Shown in pieces: positions 1-11,340 of a DNA stretch of 64,000 bases. The notes under the pieces are model-generated. The model was not told the DNA's origin and ran no database searches. It saw nothing but the letters and a program-made list of their open reading frames with translations. The position numbers and the translations under genes are program-made. This DNA is from Megalopta genalis. Its lineage: Eukaryota > Arthropoda > Insecta > Hymenoptera > Halictidae. Location: contig NW_027476110.1 in the NCBI RefSeq assembly GCF_051020955.1, positions 1,564,001-1,628,000 on the forward strand, written 5' to 3'. Within the stretch, counting starts at the first letter, position 1, and each line of letters starts with the position of its first letter.

Positions 1-610
1 TTCTTTCACGAACTGAAACCGATGTCATAATTGTTTTCAATCTCTGCTTTATGAAGGTATATTCAAGAATGTAAAAGTTTGAATCTTCAAAATTCTGGCA
101 AAAGTTATCCGCAAATCTATTCGTAGCCTTCATATAAAGATAAAGATAAAAGATGAAAATTATATTCAACGCCACGAATAAATACGCTTTGAATAAAAAA
201 TGTATGTATTGGAAATGGATGTAAAAAGAAATGTGCACTGATACTTTCTGATAGAAAAATATCTTTACTTCGCGACATGTGAAGAAGCTCAAAGAAGAAG
301 AAACTCAACGAGCTACAGTGCCGGACGAATAGATAGCACACTTTAAAATTAACGTAATTTAGATTTATTTAAGGTAATAGCCGAGATTCTAATACTATAT
401 AGATTTGTAAATTACTGTTATGAACATACACAAATAAAATAAAATTACGTTACGCCAGTTTAAACAATTTTACTTAGAAAAAAAGAATTTTTATGGAAAT
501 ACGGTGGAAAATAATGATGGCATATTTCACTAAGAATTATGTTGCGACTCCATGTAATTCCAAATAAAAAAAAACATGAAAAAAGTGTAAAATAAAATAT
601 TTTTTTGTTT

Positions 611-732
611 AGGATTTAGTTTTCGAGAAAATCGAGATTGAAAATTTGCTAAGCGCTGTACATCGCTTATAGCCGGAAAAGCGTATGTACAAAGCAAGGT
701 TTAAAACCTGGTTTTCTCAAAAACGAAATCCT
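611..732. repeat. Foldback element (left arm)
   Basis: About 23-bp imperfect arms (AGGATTTAGTTTTCGAGAAA at 611, complement ending CGAAATCCT at 732) enclose a ~75-bp loop that also has local dyads. A second small dyad with ACCCTGTA / ACAGGGT lies just downstream at about 817-845. The mirror copy is at 55178-55299. It is probably a short non-autonomous DNA element; no coding capacity. Confidence 0.5.
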
Positions 733-2639
733 AAAAAAAAAGAAGTCACTCTATATCTTTTTCATTTCTTTTTTATGAAGAATAACCCGGTGACCGCTTG
801 TATATAGTTTCAGGAATACCCTGTACATATTTTTCAACAGGGTGATGCCGCGAATTTTTTTCTCGAGGATTAATCAGCAAGATCATATCGTTGAAAATTG
901 TTGCGAAAATCATAACCATGCATTATGCAAATGGCAGATAATTTCAAAAGATTGCCGAATGATAAAAATGTATTTAAGATGATAAGAAACAATTAGAACA
1001 AAAAACTAATAAAGAAACTTCGTAGATAATGACGACTGTTAATAAGTGGAAAGATGAAGCCACAAAACATTAGGCATTCAATATTATTGCTTGATTTATT
1101 GACATACATAATTTTTAGTTAAGTGTGCTAACATTTTGTCCGACTGTATTTGCATAAAAATTCTCTTTTTTTAAATAAAATTGTTTACACTTGCGAAATG
1201 CAATTTTATTTCATTTGTGTATGTTTATAGTGGTATTTTGCCAATTTATATAGAAACAGTATTTTAGTTGTAATGTTACATAAATAAAAATTACATTAGT
1301 TTTAAAGTATGTTATCTTTTTGTTAGATACTGTATTACCCCGAAATGAAAACTAGAGAGCATAATCGGAAACTTGAGACCAAGCATCCACATATTCGACA
1401 CTTTCCTATCTTTATTTGAAAAACGATTCTATGAATATTGATTTGTTTTTGTTCTGGAACAATGTAGTTACGTGTTGATAATTAAGTGGTATTTTTATTT
1501 GTCGGACAAATTCTCGACTAATAAAATTATTTATTTCAAACACATCGAATAAAGATACTTATTTTATTAGGACCCTCCACAATATTGCATAAAGATGAAG
1601 AAATATCTTTTCTTCGTAACGTTTCTATAATTTATTATCTAAATAATGTACAACTCTGCTAGGTTGTCATTTGTTTCGCAATTACAAGATGCAAATGAAT
1701 TTCAGCATAAATTATACTGCAAAAATATCGTACAGTATTTATGATGAAATAGTTGAAAATGTTAAATGCTAGATGTTTTTAATCGAGTAGTACATATATT
1801 TAATCGATCCAAAAGTTTCAGTCATATTACTACGAGATCGATTAATATTGTATTAAAAAATAATGCACCGTCAGACATAATAAAATTCGTTTATTAGAAG
1901 TAAGTTAAAAAGATTAAATATTTAAATTATGGAAAAAATTACAACTTAAATTACATTGCACACACACACACACACAGCTACTGCAGTAACTCGAAATTTT
2001 ATATTATTTTCACGATTCCCTTAGTTTCGTTAATATCATTTAGTCCAAGTAGACTAATAAATATACGATCAAACCCTACCAGAAAATCTGAAAAATTTAA
2101 AACACTGATTGCAATAGATTATGTATTGAGGAACAGTCTTTTCTCTATTCCTGCGAAAAAGAAACATATCAATTATTTTTCTTCCTCATTATTTTGAACC
2201 ACAATTTTCAACAAAGAAGAAGCTGACAAAATTCTTTAATATATTAGGAAAGGTCTATGGTTTATTTAGAAATGGTTTCATAAAAAAGAAACGAAATACG
2301 TCGAGATACACCATATGCTGTGCAATGCTTCGAAATTCTCGTTTACGGTAAGCATAGTTTCAGGACAGTCCTGCCGTCCTTGACAGCAATTGCAGGGAAT
2401 ACTATTTTATGGCACCTTCAAGTGGCTTTCTCATTTAGGGTCTCCGACGAGAAGAATCAAGCCGTCAGAGGAATGACTTACAGACGACTCGAGACAATAG
2501 ATACGAACATGTGTACGCTAGAGGCGAGCAGGACAAGGATGGCTCGCAACATCGAGATCCCATTGAATTAGGAAAGGACGAAAGAAATAGTATAAGCTTC
2601 TGATAGAATTGTTCGGTACCTACGAATGCATAGAAACAT

Positions 2640-3293
2640 ACGCCGCTTAAGTTATATAATCACTTTTAATGAAAAACAGCGATGTATCATTGACTGTAGT
2701 TTTCATAACAGTCTAATAAGATGTTGGATAACCCTTGGATTTGAGGACTGCATTGCATCTGTGTGGCATAAATTCAATTAATCGAACACAAAACTCAGTC
2801 GGAATTTCTGACCATATTTTCGTGATTGTTTCCATTAATTTTGCTTTATTGTTAAAAGATCCCATTCCCTTGTGATAAATAACCAATTGTCGGATTTCAA
2901 AAGACGTATTTCTTCCTTTTCATCCCATTTTCACAAGTAAAGCGTCTGATATCACCAATAATTTCTGTGGTACCGAGTTCTTACAACGAATTTTTATTTA
3001 TTTATATACAATATGTGTTAGCGGCGTCGTCAATGTAATACAATATTTTACTCTGGCATCTAAAATGTTGTGTCCGAATATTTTTGCGACGTTAAATTTT
3101 GTCACAATCTTGTTTATCGCTTATTATACAAAAGAACATGTGCAATAACTAAACAAAATTTATTTTTCTACTTACTTTAAGAAGTGCTTTATTATATGAG
3201 AAAACGATTCAATAATACTGCCATAAACAATAAAAGGGAGCAATAATTTTTCTAATAATATCGTGTCCGAATATTAATGGGAGTCACGTGTAT
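2640..3293 (-). pseudogene. Tc1-like transposon fragment (left arm)
   Basis: Reading on the minus strand, the outer end (3293 downward) carries a terminal sequence with the core ATTAATATTCGGACACGA, and a second related copy (ATATTCGGACACAACA) lies near 3065-3080, like the paired IR/DR repeats at ends of some Tc1 elements. Downstream on the minus strand (about 2915-2800) a broken frame reads FEIRQLVIYHKGMGSFN, resembling the N-terminal helix-turn-helix of Tc1-like transposases. The catalytic part is not recognisable and several stops and frameshifts are present. The same end sequence recurs at 41450-41660 and in the right arm. Confidence 0.5.
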
Positions 3294-4509
3294 CTATTTA
3301 ATATAAAGAATGTGAAATAAAACTGTAATAAGAAGTATATACATTCGGGTAAACGATGGAATAAAAAATGCTCAAAAATTACTTTTGCCTATATCTTTAT
3401 CCGAAATATATTTAAAACATTAAGAACTTAATTTTGAAAAAAATCGAGAAAGAGCAATACTTATGAAAAAAAATTAGCCTCATCGGCGCTCGCACAACGT
3501 TCAAAAGACTCGTATCTCGCTCGCTCCATCAACCAACGACGTTGTAATCATAACGAAGATTTTGTATATCACGCATATCATAGTTTCATATCTTGAATTT
3601 CGTGTTCCTAGTTAAGTAATCGTTTCTTTAAATGTAAAACCGTTTAATACTGCATAATATACTTATTAAGTGGACAATATTATACTTAACCAAGTTAAGT
3701 ATGGAGAAAATGTCGAAAGTTTGGTTTTTATTTTTTATAACATTGTTTCACCCCCACAAAAAATCTGGCAGAGATTGCTGACAACATCAGAGATTGCTGC
3801 TTTTGGCAATATCCTCCGATAGAATTAAAATGGCGAAGACAAGATGTGTCATTTCCGAAAAATTTGCAACTTTCCGTTTTGTTTTTACGTTCTCTATTTT
3901 TTGTGATCACATTTTACGATCGAAAAATCTGAAAAAATTCTCTAACATGTGGCCTGTTATACAAAATGGATCAAATCTTTTTAAAAATTTTAAAATGCCA
4001 TTGTTCATCAGTTGGTAAATATGAACAAAACTTTGAAACTGTTTTAAGTAATTATATTTAATTACATATTTTGAGGTTAGCAATCTGTTGTTAAGAAGTT
4101 AAAAATTTTTAGGTTAAATCACTGCATACTACGTCGACGTATTTTTCGTTTGCTCTCTAATGCGGCTCGGTTTGCGCCGAATGACGTGTTTATGATTAAT
4201 CTATTAATTTAATCATTTTCCAGTTATTTTACCTTATTATTAATAAAAATATTAATACAACTTCGACAAACACAAAAGTAGACAGCAAATAAAGGATGGA
4301 TAGCATTATAATGCAATGCGACACTTTTTTATTTCTTATTTTTTCTTAACGGTAATTGTAAGATTTTTCTCACTGTAATTGTGAGGTTTTTGTGATTAAA
4401 TTAAGATCAAATACAATATAATTTTTGTAAGATTATATCTTATAAAATTACAAATTTTATAAAAAATATAAATATACTTTTCATATTAATACTTACTTGA
4501 TTATAATTT

Positions 4510-4923
4510 ATGGTAAAAAATTTGTTTGTTCTTATTTTAATCAGAAAAATCTTACAAACACATTTACGCAAATTTTATTTAAAAATAAACAAAAAGAAGG
4601 ATGTTTCATCTTTGCATTATGTATTTTGTACCTGTTGTCCCATATTCAAGCCCGGATTAGATTACGATCCATGTGACTCGTTCGACTTTGAATTTTTTCG
4701 GCATGTCAAGGGGAGCCCACAACCCCCCTCAGTAGTAAGTGAAAAACTACCTAGAACTACCATGCACTTATGCAAACAAAAATTACGTGTTCTAAGCAAA
4801 ATGACCTATGCAAACGTAATAAGTGGTACCACTCAAGAAGGAATTGAACGAATTTTCAAGAAACCAATCACATTTCAAGATAGGCGTATACAATCCTGTA
4901 TGAGTGGAGAGTCGTCGCGATAA
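4510..4923 (+). CDS. Unrecognised ORF, 137 aa (left arm)
   Basis: I do not recognise this ORF. Its first ~35 residues are basic and AT-coded and may not be real. The rest has a cysteine pair cluster (FCTCCP) followed by an acidic-aromatic stretch (DYDPCDSFDFEFF) and a hydrophilic C-terminal half. The frame is kept in the mirror copy (139 aa, differing only at the C-terminus), but the arms are so similar that this says little about selection. There is no neighbour that suggests a function. It could be part of a mobile element or an exon. Confidence 0.25.
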   Translation: MVKNLFVLILIRKILQTHLRKFYLKINKKKDVSSLHYVFCTCCPIFKPGLDYDPCDSFDFEFFRHVKGSPQPPSVVSEKLPRTTMHLCKQKLRVLSKMTYANVISGTTQEGIERIFKKPITFQDRRIQSCMSGESSR

Positions 4924-5606
4924 CGTGGGAATGATTGGCCTCTCGAATGTATTTAGAATGTTGATTCAATTACGAATTATTTTAATCACGAGTGTAATTG
5001 AAATACAATATAATATATATGTATGTATAATTATTTGTTGTTTGAAAGTTTAAATGAAAGAGAAAACAATTACTTATTAATTATTTGAAATAATAAAATT
5101 TGTTTATTAATTACGAATACGATTTCAATTGTTACTTATTAATTATCATTTAATGGTTAAGTATTTATTATTCATGCGGTATACCGTGTCCAATAAATAA
5201 TAATTACGTCGTAGTTATTAATAATATTTTAATTTATTTATTAAGTACATTGTAATTCGTAATTAATGTAATTGAAATACTTAGTATTTTGTAATTATAC
5301 TCCTATTGAATTACAAATCACCTTGTATTTTAATTAAATGGCGATCTCAATATCGAATTACATTGTAATTGAATTACTTTGTAATTATAATTCCTTGAGA
5401 AATTCAAATGTTCGCCAGATCCTTATCCTTAACCGATAAGGATTTGATGAAATGTCCGCAAAAGACCGCAATTTCTAAAGAGCATTCCATAAATCGCTCA
5501 AGTACTTTTCCAACTAAGGAAAATCCACTGTAGGTTGGTTCCTCAACTTTCTCAACTCAACTTCAAAAGCTATACAATTACGCTGTAAAGGTCGTGACGA
5601 AGAAAG

Positions 5607-5712
5607 AGAGTCCCGCACAGCGGTGTGGCGCGTCCACCGCGTGAACGTTATAATTTTGAACATTATAACTTTTTCACCCGCTAGACGCGCCACGTCGCTG
5701 TGCGGGACTCTC
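5607..5712. mobile_element. Hairpin MITE (left arm)
   Basis: A near-perfect palindrome: GAGAGTCCCGCACAGCG at 5607 pairs with the complement ending GCTGTGCGGGACTCTC at about 5712, and pairing continues inward through GGCGCGTC and GTTATAAT to a loop of a few bases. The arms are ~48 bp, GC-rich in otherwise AT-rich DNA. ORFs crossing it on both strands are by-products of the palindrome. Confidence 0.7.
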
Positions 5713-6104
5713 GCACATGCGTCGCTTGTCCTCACTCCTTGCGTAGCCTTTTTCGTGGACAGGTTGGTCGTAACATATAAATTCCTTACAAACAACAAAT
5801 ACATATATAGGAGTGTGGTGACATGAAACAAACGTCTGACTTGCAGAATGTCTTGTCGAGCACTGTCGTTCGAGTATGTTCAAGTAGACGCAAGTGTAGC
5901 GCGAGGCTACGCCTACTAACAATGCTGCATGCTCGATAATTTCAATCCCCGATTTACATGGATGGATCTCTCGATAGGAGTCATATAGTATTACATAAAA
6001 GTCATTGACGTACCATATCAGCCGCAAGTTTCGAATCGTTATCCCATTAAAAATAGTATGTCATTCCCATTCCTAATTAACCCGCACTTTTTTGCTAATT
6101 TTCC

Positions 6105-6420
6105 TTTCATATGTCAAAATTCAAGTGTTTACCCATTATTTCGTCTATAAACACTAATTCTCCGACTCAGAGAGAGATTTGCTTCGCAAATTCCACTCTC
6201 TTTGTTTTATTCACTTCACTGATGTACGGTTGCTTCCTCACAATTTTGCTTTTAAATCCTGCCCAATGTAATCTGAATCGTTCTTGTATGCATTTGATTT
6301 TTATTTCGTTCCTGGACTTTTGATACAATCTCAGACGCACTTATATCTGGCTTCTTTTTAATAATCCTAAGAATTTCATGTTTTTGTACTGTTAATTTTT
6401 TTGGTCTGCCACTCGGTGCA
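6105..6420 (-). pseudogene. Second Tc1-like transposase fragment (left arm)
   Basis: On the minus strand a broken frame starts with GRPKKLTVQKHEILRIIKKK and continues through an HTH-like segment ending in RTIQITLGR. It then reads, after a frameshift, a Tc1-type linker (RKQPYIS..NKTKRVEFAKQ) and a VFIDE-like stretch where the first catalytic aspartate of the DDE domain is expected. The rest of the catalytic domain is missing. It is a different Tc1-like lineage from the 2640-3293 fragment. Confidence 0.6.
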
Positions 6421-6475
6421 ATATTCTTTCTTTTCTATATTTATTTACTAGGGTAAGTGGGTTATTTACTGTGTT

Positions 6476-7001
6476 TGTTCCGGCCGAATCGCGGACCGCG
6501 GGTCAACGCACGTTCGACATTCGATGTACGCCGTCTCGCCGTTTTTGTCGAATAAACGGCGAGGCGGCAAGACAATAACACGATCGACGTGCGTTGGCCC
6601 GACCGTCAAACGCTCGCCTCGGCCGTTGTAAACACGCGGCGTTTTGCCTTAGGAGGCAATGACCCGGCCTTCGACGCCTGACGATGCTTCTCCTTGAACA
6701 TCGGCCAGGTGTCTATATATACTGCCGCAAATTCGATAACGGATGGAATTGTCAACAATTTCAGTGCAGATACCATTACAAGTTTTATTCAGCGCCCTTG
6801 CGCCCGTACGAAGCCGTGCTTCATTTTTATAGTCTGCGAAGTCGTGCTTCATTTCATACTAAGTTCGAAGCCGTGCTTCAAATTTAACCTCTGAACGGAG
6901 CCGTGCTCCAAACATTGTAAACGAGGACTGTGGAGTCCAACAAATAAATCGTTGTCGTCTCCTCACGACTTCCGGCGGTCATTTTTGTGCCGTGCGCAAC
7001 A
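6476..7001 (+). mobile_element. Solo LTR (left arm), 526 bp
   Basis: It starts TGTTCCGGCC and ends GTGCGCAACA, giving TG...CA termini. It is preceded by GTGTT and followed by ATGTT; the right-arm copy has GTGTT on both sides, so a 5-bp target duplication is supported. It contains a TATA-like TATATATA near 6714 and AATAAA near 6943. Near 6810-6915 the dyad motif GAAGCCGTGCTTC occurs four times with variation. The inverted-repeat arm ends immediately beyond this LTR. Confidence 0.8.
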
Positions 7002-7360
7002 ATGTTCTTCGCTTTGTTCCGCGTTGTTGCTTAAAAAAGTATTACGATGTTTTACGTTGTTATACATTGTTTTTACGTTGTTTTCTATTGTTTTATATTG
7101 CTTTAAGCTGTGTTACGTTGTTTTCCTATTTTTCGCATTGATCGTTTACGTTGTTTTACGATGCTTTACGTCCTTTGTATTGTTCCGCGTAGTTGTTTAA
7201 AACAGTATTACGTTGTTCTACTTTGTTATACATTGTTTTTACGTCGATTTATATTGTTTTACATTGCTTTGCATTCTGTTACCCTGTTTTTCTTTGTTTC
7301 GCATTGATGATTTACGTTGTTTTACTAAGCTTTACGTCCTTTACTAAACCTTCTACTTCG
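7002..7360 (+). repeat. 10-bp satellite (TTACGTTGTT type)
   Basis: Degenerate tandem repeats of a ~10-bp unit (TTACGTTGTT, with variants such as TTATACATTG and TTTTACGATG). It begins directly at the inner end of the left inverted-repeat arm. The same unit recurs inverted at 9237-10060 and direct at 10061-10640. ORFs here are repeat artefacts. Confidence 0.85.
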
Positions 7361-9236
7361 CATTGATTTGAAGCTAAATCATGTGTTTCGCATGGATTTG
7401 AAGGGAACTCGATTGTTTCGCATGCACGTGAATCTAAAACATTTATATCGCAAGTATTTGAAGCTAAATCATGTGTTTCGCATGGACTTTAAGGTAAACC
7501 TTCTACTTCGCATTGATTTGAAGCAAAATCATGTGTTTCGTAAGGACTTGAAGCTAACTCGTTTGTTTCGCATGCATTTGAAGCTATATCATTTGTATCG
7601 CAAATGTTTGAAGCTAAATCATGTGTTTCGCATGGATTTTAAGCTAAACCTTCTACTCCGCATTTATTCAAATCTAAATGATGTGTTTTGCATGGATGTG
7701 AAGCTGATTCGTTTGATTCGCATGCAGTTGAAGCTATATCATATACATCGCAAGTATTTGAAGCTAAATCATTTCTTTCGCAAGTATTTAAATCTAAATC
7801 ATGTGTTTCGCATGGATTTGGAGCTAAACCTTCTACTTCGCATTGGTTTGAAACTAAATCATGTATTTCGCATAGATTTGAAGCTAACTCCTTTGTTTCG
7901 CATGCATTTGAAGCTAAATAATATATATCGTAATTATTTGAAGCTAAATTATTTGTTTCGCCTGGATTTGAAACTAAACCTTCTACTTCGCCTGAATTTG
8001 AAGCTAAATCACCATCTTTCGCATGAATTTGGAGCTAATCTATGTGTTTCGCATGAATGTGAAGCTAAATCATGTGTTTCGCGTTAATTTAAACCTAATT
8101 CATGTGTTTCGTATGAATTTGAAGCTAAATCATATGTTTCGTATGGATTTGAAGCTGAACCTTCTACTCCGCATGAATTTGAATATAAATCATGTTTTTC
8201 GCACGGATTAGAAGCTAAGTCATTTGTTTCGCATGCATTTGTAGCTAAATGATTTATATCGTATTTATTTGAATCTAAATCATTTGTTTCGGCTGACCTT
8301 GAAGCTACATCGTAAGTATCGGCTGAATCTGAAACTAAAACAGCTTTATCTGCAAAATTTGAAGCATAATCGTATGCTTCGGCAGAATTTGAAGACAATT
8401 CGTACGTTGTGTCTTAAATTGAAGTTAACTCATATGTTTCGGCAGATATTGATGCCAAATAGTATGTATAGTCCAAAACTGAGGCAAACTTTATGTTCCG
8501 GCAGAGCTTGAAGCTGTATAATAAGTATCGGCTGAATCTGAAGCAAAATAAGCTGCATCTGCTAAATTAGAAGCTTAATCGTATGTTTCGGCAGATATAG
8601 AAGCCAAATAGTACGTTAAGTCCAGAATTGAAACTAACTCATATGCTTCGTGTGACCTTGAAGCTATATCATCAGTATCGACTGAGTCTGAGGCTAAATC
8701 AGCTGTGTCTGCTAAATTTGAAGCTAACTCATATGTTTCGGCGGACCTTGAAGCTGTATCATCAGTATCGGCTGAATCTGAAGCTAAATCAAATGTATCT
8801 TCTAAATTTGAAGATTAATCGTATGTTTCGGCAGAATGCAAAGACAAATCGTACGTTTAGTCTTAAATTGAAGCTAACTCATATCTTGCGGCTGAGCTTG
8901 AAGCTATATGATAAGTATCGGCTGAATCTGAAGCTAAATCAGCTGCATCTGCTAAATTGGAAGTTTAATCCTATGTTTCGGCAGATATTGAAGCCAAATA
9001 ATACGTTAAGTCCAAAATTGAAGCTAACTCAAACGTTTCGGCTGACCTTGAAGCTATTTCATAAGTATCGGCAGAATCTAGATCTAAATCTGCAGTATCT
9101 GCTAAGTTTGAATCTTAATCGAATATTTCGGCAGATATTGAAACCAAATCGTACGTTTAGTCTTAAATTGAAGCTAACTCATATGTTTCGGATGACCTCG
9201 AAGCTATATCTTGAGCATCGGCTGAACACAACGTAA
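7361..9236 (+). repeat. 30-bp satellite with 150-bp higher-order structure
   Basis: Tandem units of ~30 bp built on ATTTGAAGCTAAATCATGTG plus TTTCGCATGG. In 7368-8030 the variants recur in the order A-B-C-A'-D, seen in one frame as NHVFRMD, TRLFRMH, YHLYRKY, NHVFRMD, NLLLRID, giving a 150-bp higher-order repeat present about four times. From about 8280 the units change to a second subfamily (TTTCGGCTGA/TTTCGGCAGA type) with less regular order. Because 30 is a multiple of 3, one frame stays open for 239 and then 202 codons; I treat this as a by-product and not as a gene, though it is not excluded. Confidence 0.85.
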
Positions 9237-10060
9237 CACAATGTAAATCACTGCAAAACAATATTAAACAACGTAAAAACAATGTATATCAACGTAAAAC
9301 AACGTAATACTGTTTTAAACAACAACGCGGGACAATGCAAAGGACGTAAAGCATCGTAAAACAACGTAACATATCAATGCGGCAACAAAGTGAAACAACG
9401 TGACACAACGTAAAGAAATTTAAAACAATATAAAACAACGTAAAAAAAATGTATAACAACGGAAAGCCACGTGATACTATTTTAAACAACAAAGCGGAAC
9501 AATGCAAAGAACGTAAATCACCGTAAAACAACGTAAATCATCAATGCGAGACAAAATAAAACTACGTAACACAGCGTAGAGCAAGTAAAGCAATGCAAAG
9601 CAATATAAAATACGTAAACGCAATGTATAACAACGGAAAACAACGTAATACTAGTTTAAAAAACCACGTGAAACAAAGTACATCGCCTAAAACATCGTAA
9701 TACAACGTAGAACAATGTAAAACAATATAAAACAATATATAACAGCGTAAAACGATATTATACTGTTATAAACAACAACGCCAAACAAAGTAAAACAACG
9801 AAAATCGTCAATGCGAAGCAAAGATTAACAACGTAAGACAACGTAAAACAATCTAAAAACAAAACAAAACAACGTTAAAAGACGTAAATCATCAATGCGA
9901 TTCAAATAATACACAACGTAATGTGAACGTAATGTAAAACAATATAAAAAAACGTAAAAACAATGTGTAATAGCGTAAAACAACGTAAAACTGTTCTAAA
10001 CAACAATGCGGAACAATGCAATGAACGCAAAGCATCGTAAAACAGCTTAATGGTGATGGC
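9237..10060 (-). repeat. 10-bp satellite, inverted orientation
   Basis: Tandem AACAACGTAA-type units, the reverse complement of the unit at 7002-7360, with interspersed ATCAATGCG and GCGGAACAATG variants that also have counterparts in the direct arrays. It meets the direct array at about 10060, making a foldback centre. Confidence 0.85.
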
Positions 10061-10640
10061 GCATTGATGATTTACGTTGTTTTACGATGCTTCATGTTCT
10101 TTGCATTGTTCCGCATTGTTGTTTGGGACAGTATGACGTTGTTTTACGATGCTTTACGTTGTGTTACGTTGATTTCTTTGCTTCGCATTGAAGATTTAAG
10201 TTGTTTTACGTTGCTGTACATTGTTTCACGTGGTTTTTTAAAATAGTATTCCGTTGTTTTACGTTACTATACTTTGTTTTTACGTTTTTGCTATATTGTT
10301 CTACATTACGTTCACATTACGTTGTGAGTTTTTTGGTTCGCATTGATGATTTACGTTATTTAACGTTGTTTTACTTTGTTTTTACTATGTTTTACTTGTT
10401 TCTACGGTGTTCTTCTTTGTTTCGCGTTGACGATTTCCGTTGTTTTGCTTTTTTTCACGTTGTACTTCAATACAGTATTACGTTCTTTACGTTATTATAC
10501 ATTGTTTTTACGTTTTTAATATTGTTTTACATTACGATCACATTACGTTGCGTGTTTTTGGGGTCATAATGATGATTTACGATGTTTTAAGATGCATTAC
10601 GTTGGTTGCTTTGTTCCGGGTTTTTGTTTAAAACAGTTTT
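10061..10640 (+). repeat. 10-bp satellite, direct orientation
   Basis: TTACGTTGTT-type units again in direct orientation, following the inverted array without a gap. Together with 9237-10060 this forms a large imperfect palindrome centred near 10060. Confidence 0.85.
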
Positions 10641-11340
10641 AGCTTCAGATTAAGACTATACGTACGATTTGTCTTCAAATTCTGCCGAAACATACGATTA
10701 AGCTTCAAATTTAGAAGATACATTTGATTTAGCCTCAGTCTCAGCTGAAACTCATGATATAGCTTGAAGATCATCCGACACATATGAGTTAGCTTCAATT
10801 TAAGACTAAACTTACGAGTAGTCCTCACATTCTGCCGAAACATACGGTTATGCTTCGAATTTTGCAGATATAGTTGTTTTAGCTTCAGATTCAGCCGATA
10901 CTCATGATATTGCTTCAACGTCATCCAAAACGTATGAGTTAGCTTTAATTTGAGACTAAACGAACGATTCGTCCTCAAATTCTGCCGAAACATACGATTA
11001 AGATTCAAATTTAGCACATGCTGCTGATTTAGCTTCAGATTCAGCCGATACTAATGATAGAGCTTCAAATTCAGCAGAAACATACGATTTAGCTTCCAAT
11101 TCATACTATACGTGCGATTTGTCTTCAGATTGAGCCTAAACATACGATTAAGCTTCAAATTTAGAAGATACAGCTGATTTAGCTCTAGATTCAGCCGATA
11201 CTGATAATATAGCTACAAGCTCAGCCGAAACATATGAGTTAGCTTCAATTTTAGACTAAGCGTACGATTTAGTTTCAATTTCAGTCGATACATAAGACAA
11301 AGCGTCAAATTTAGCAGCTACAGCGGATTTAGCCTAAGTC
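10641..11340 (-). repeat. 30-bp satellite, inverted orientation
   Basis: Units such as AGCTTCAAATTTAGCAGATA and CATACGATTTAGCTTC are reverse complements of the second 30-bp subfamily at 8280-9236. The minus-strand frame again gives LKLTH..R-type repeats. It mirrors 8280-9236 around the 10060 foldback centre and abuts the pentamer satellite. Confidence 0.85.

Larger units (their letters stand above)
1..7007. repeat. Left arm of a ~7-kb inverted repeat (truncated by window start)
   Basis: The reverse complement of this stretch reappears at 48921-55910. Base 1 pairs with about 55909 and base 6476 with 49452, so only small indels separate the arms, and ORFs in the two arms differ by a few residues (roughly 99% identity by eye). 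The inner end is sharp: the match stops just after the 5-bp target site flanking a solo LTR (6476-7001). The outer end is not seen. Inside are a foldback element (611-732), two Tc1-like fragments, a hairpin MITE, one unrecognised ORF and the LTR. Stretches 1-600, 780-2600, 3300-4500 and 4930-5590 are AT-rich with no gene seen apart from an (AC)n run near 1969-1985. The 4930-5400 part is rich in short ATTAC/GTAAT dyads. Confidence 0.95.

Noticed and set aside
5514..6027. Overlapping ORFs of 105 and 117 codons at 5514-5831 and 5674-6027
   Set aside because: They cross the hairpin MITE, overlap in different frames and resemble no protein; mirrored at 49901-50414 only because the arms are identical.
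6111..6323. Plus-strand ORF of 70 codons
   Set aside because: Shadow of the minus-strand Tc1-like transposase fragment; same for 49605-49817.
7361..9236. CRISPR-like array (30-bp repeats)
   Set aside because: The units are contiguous with no unique spacers, diverged, and in an animal genome; this is a satellite.
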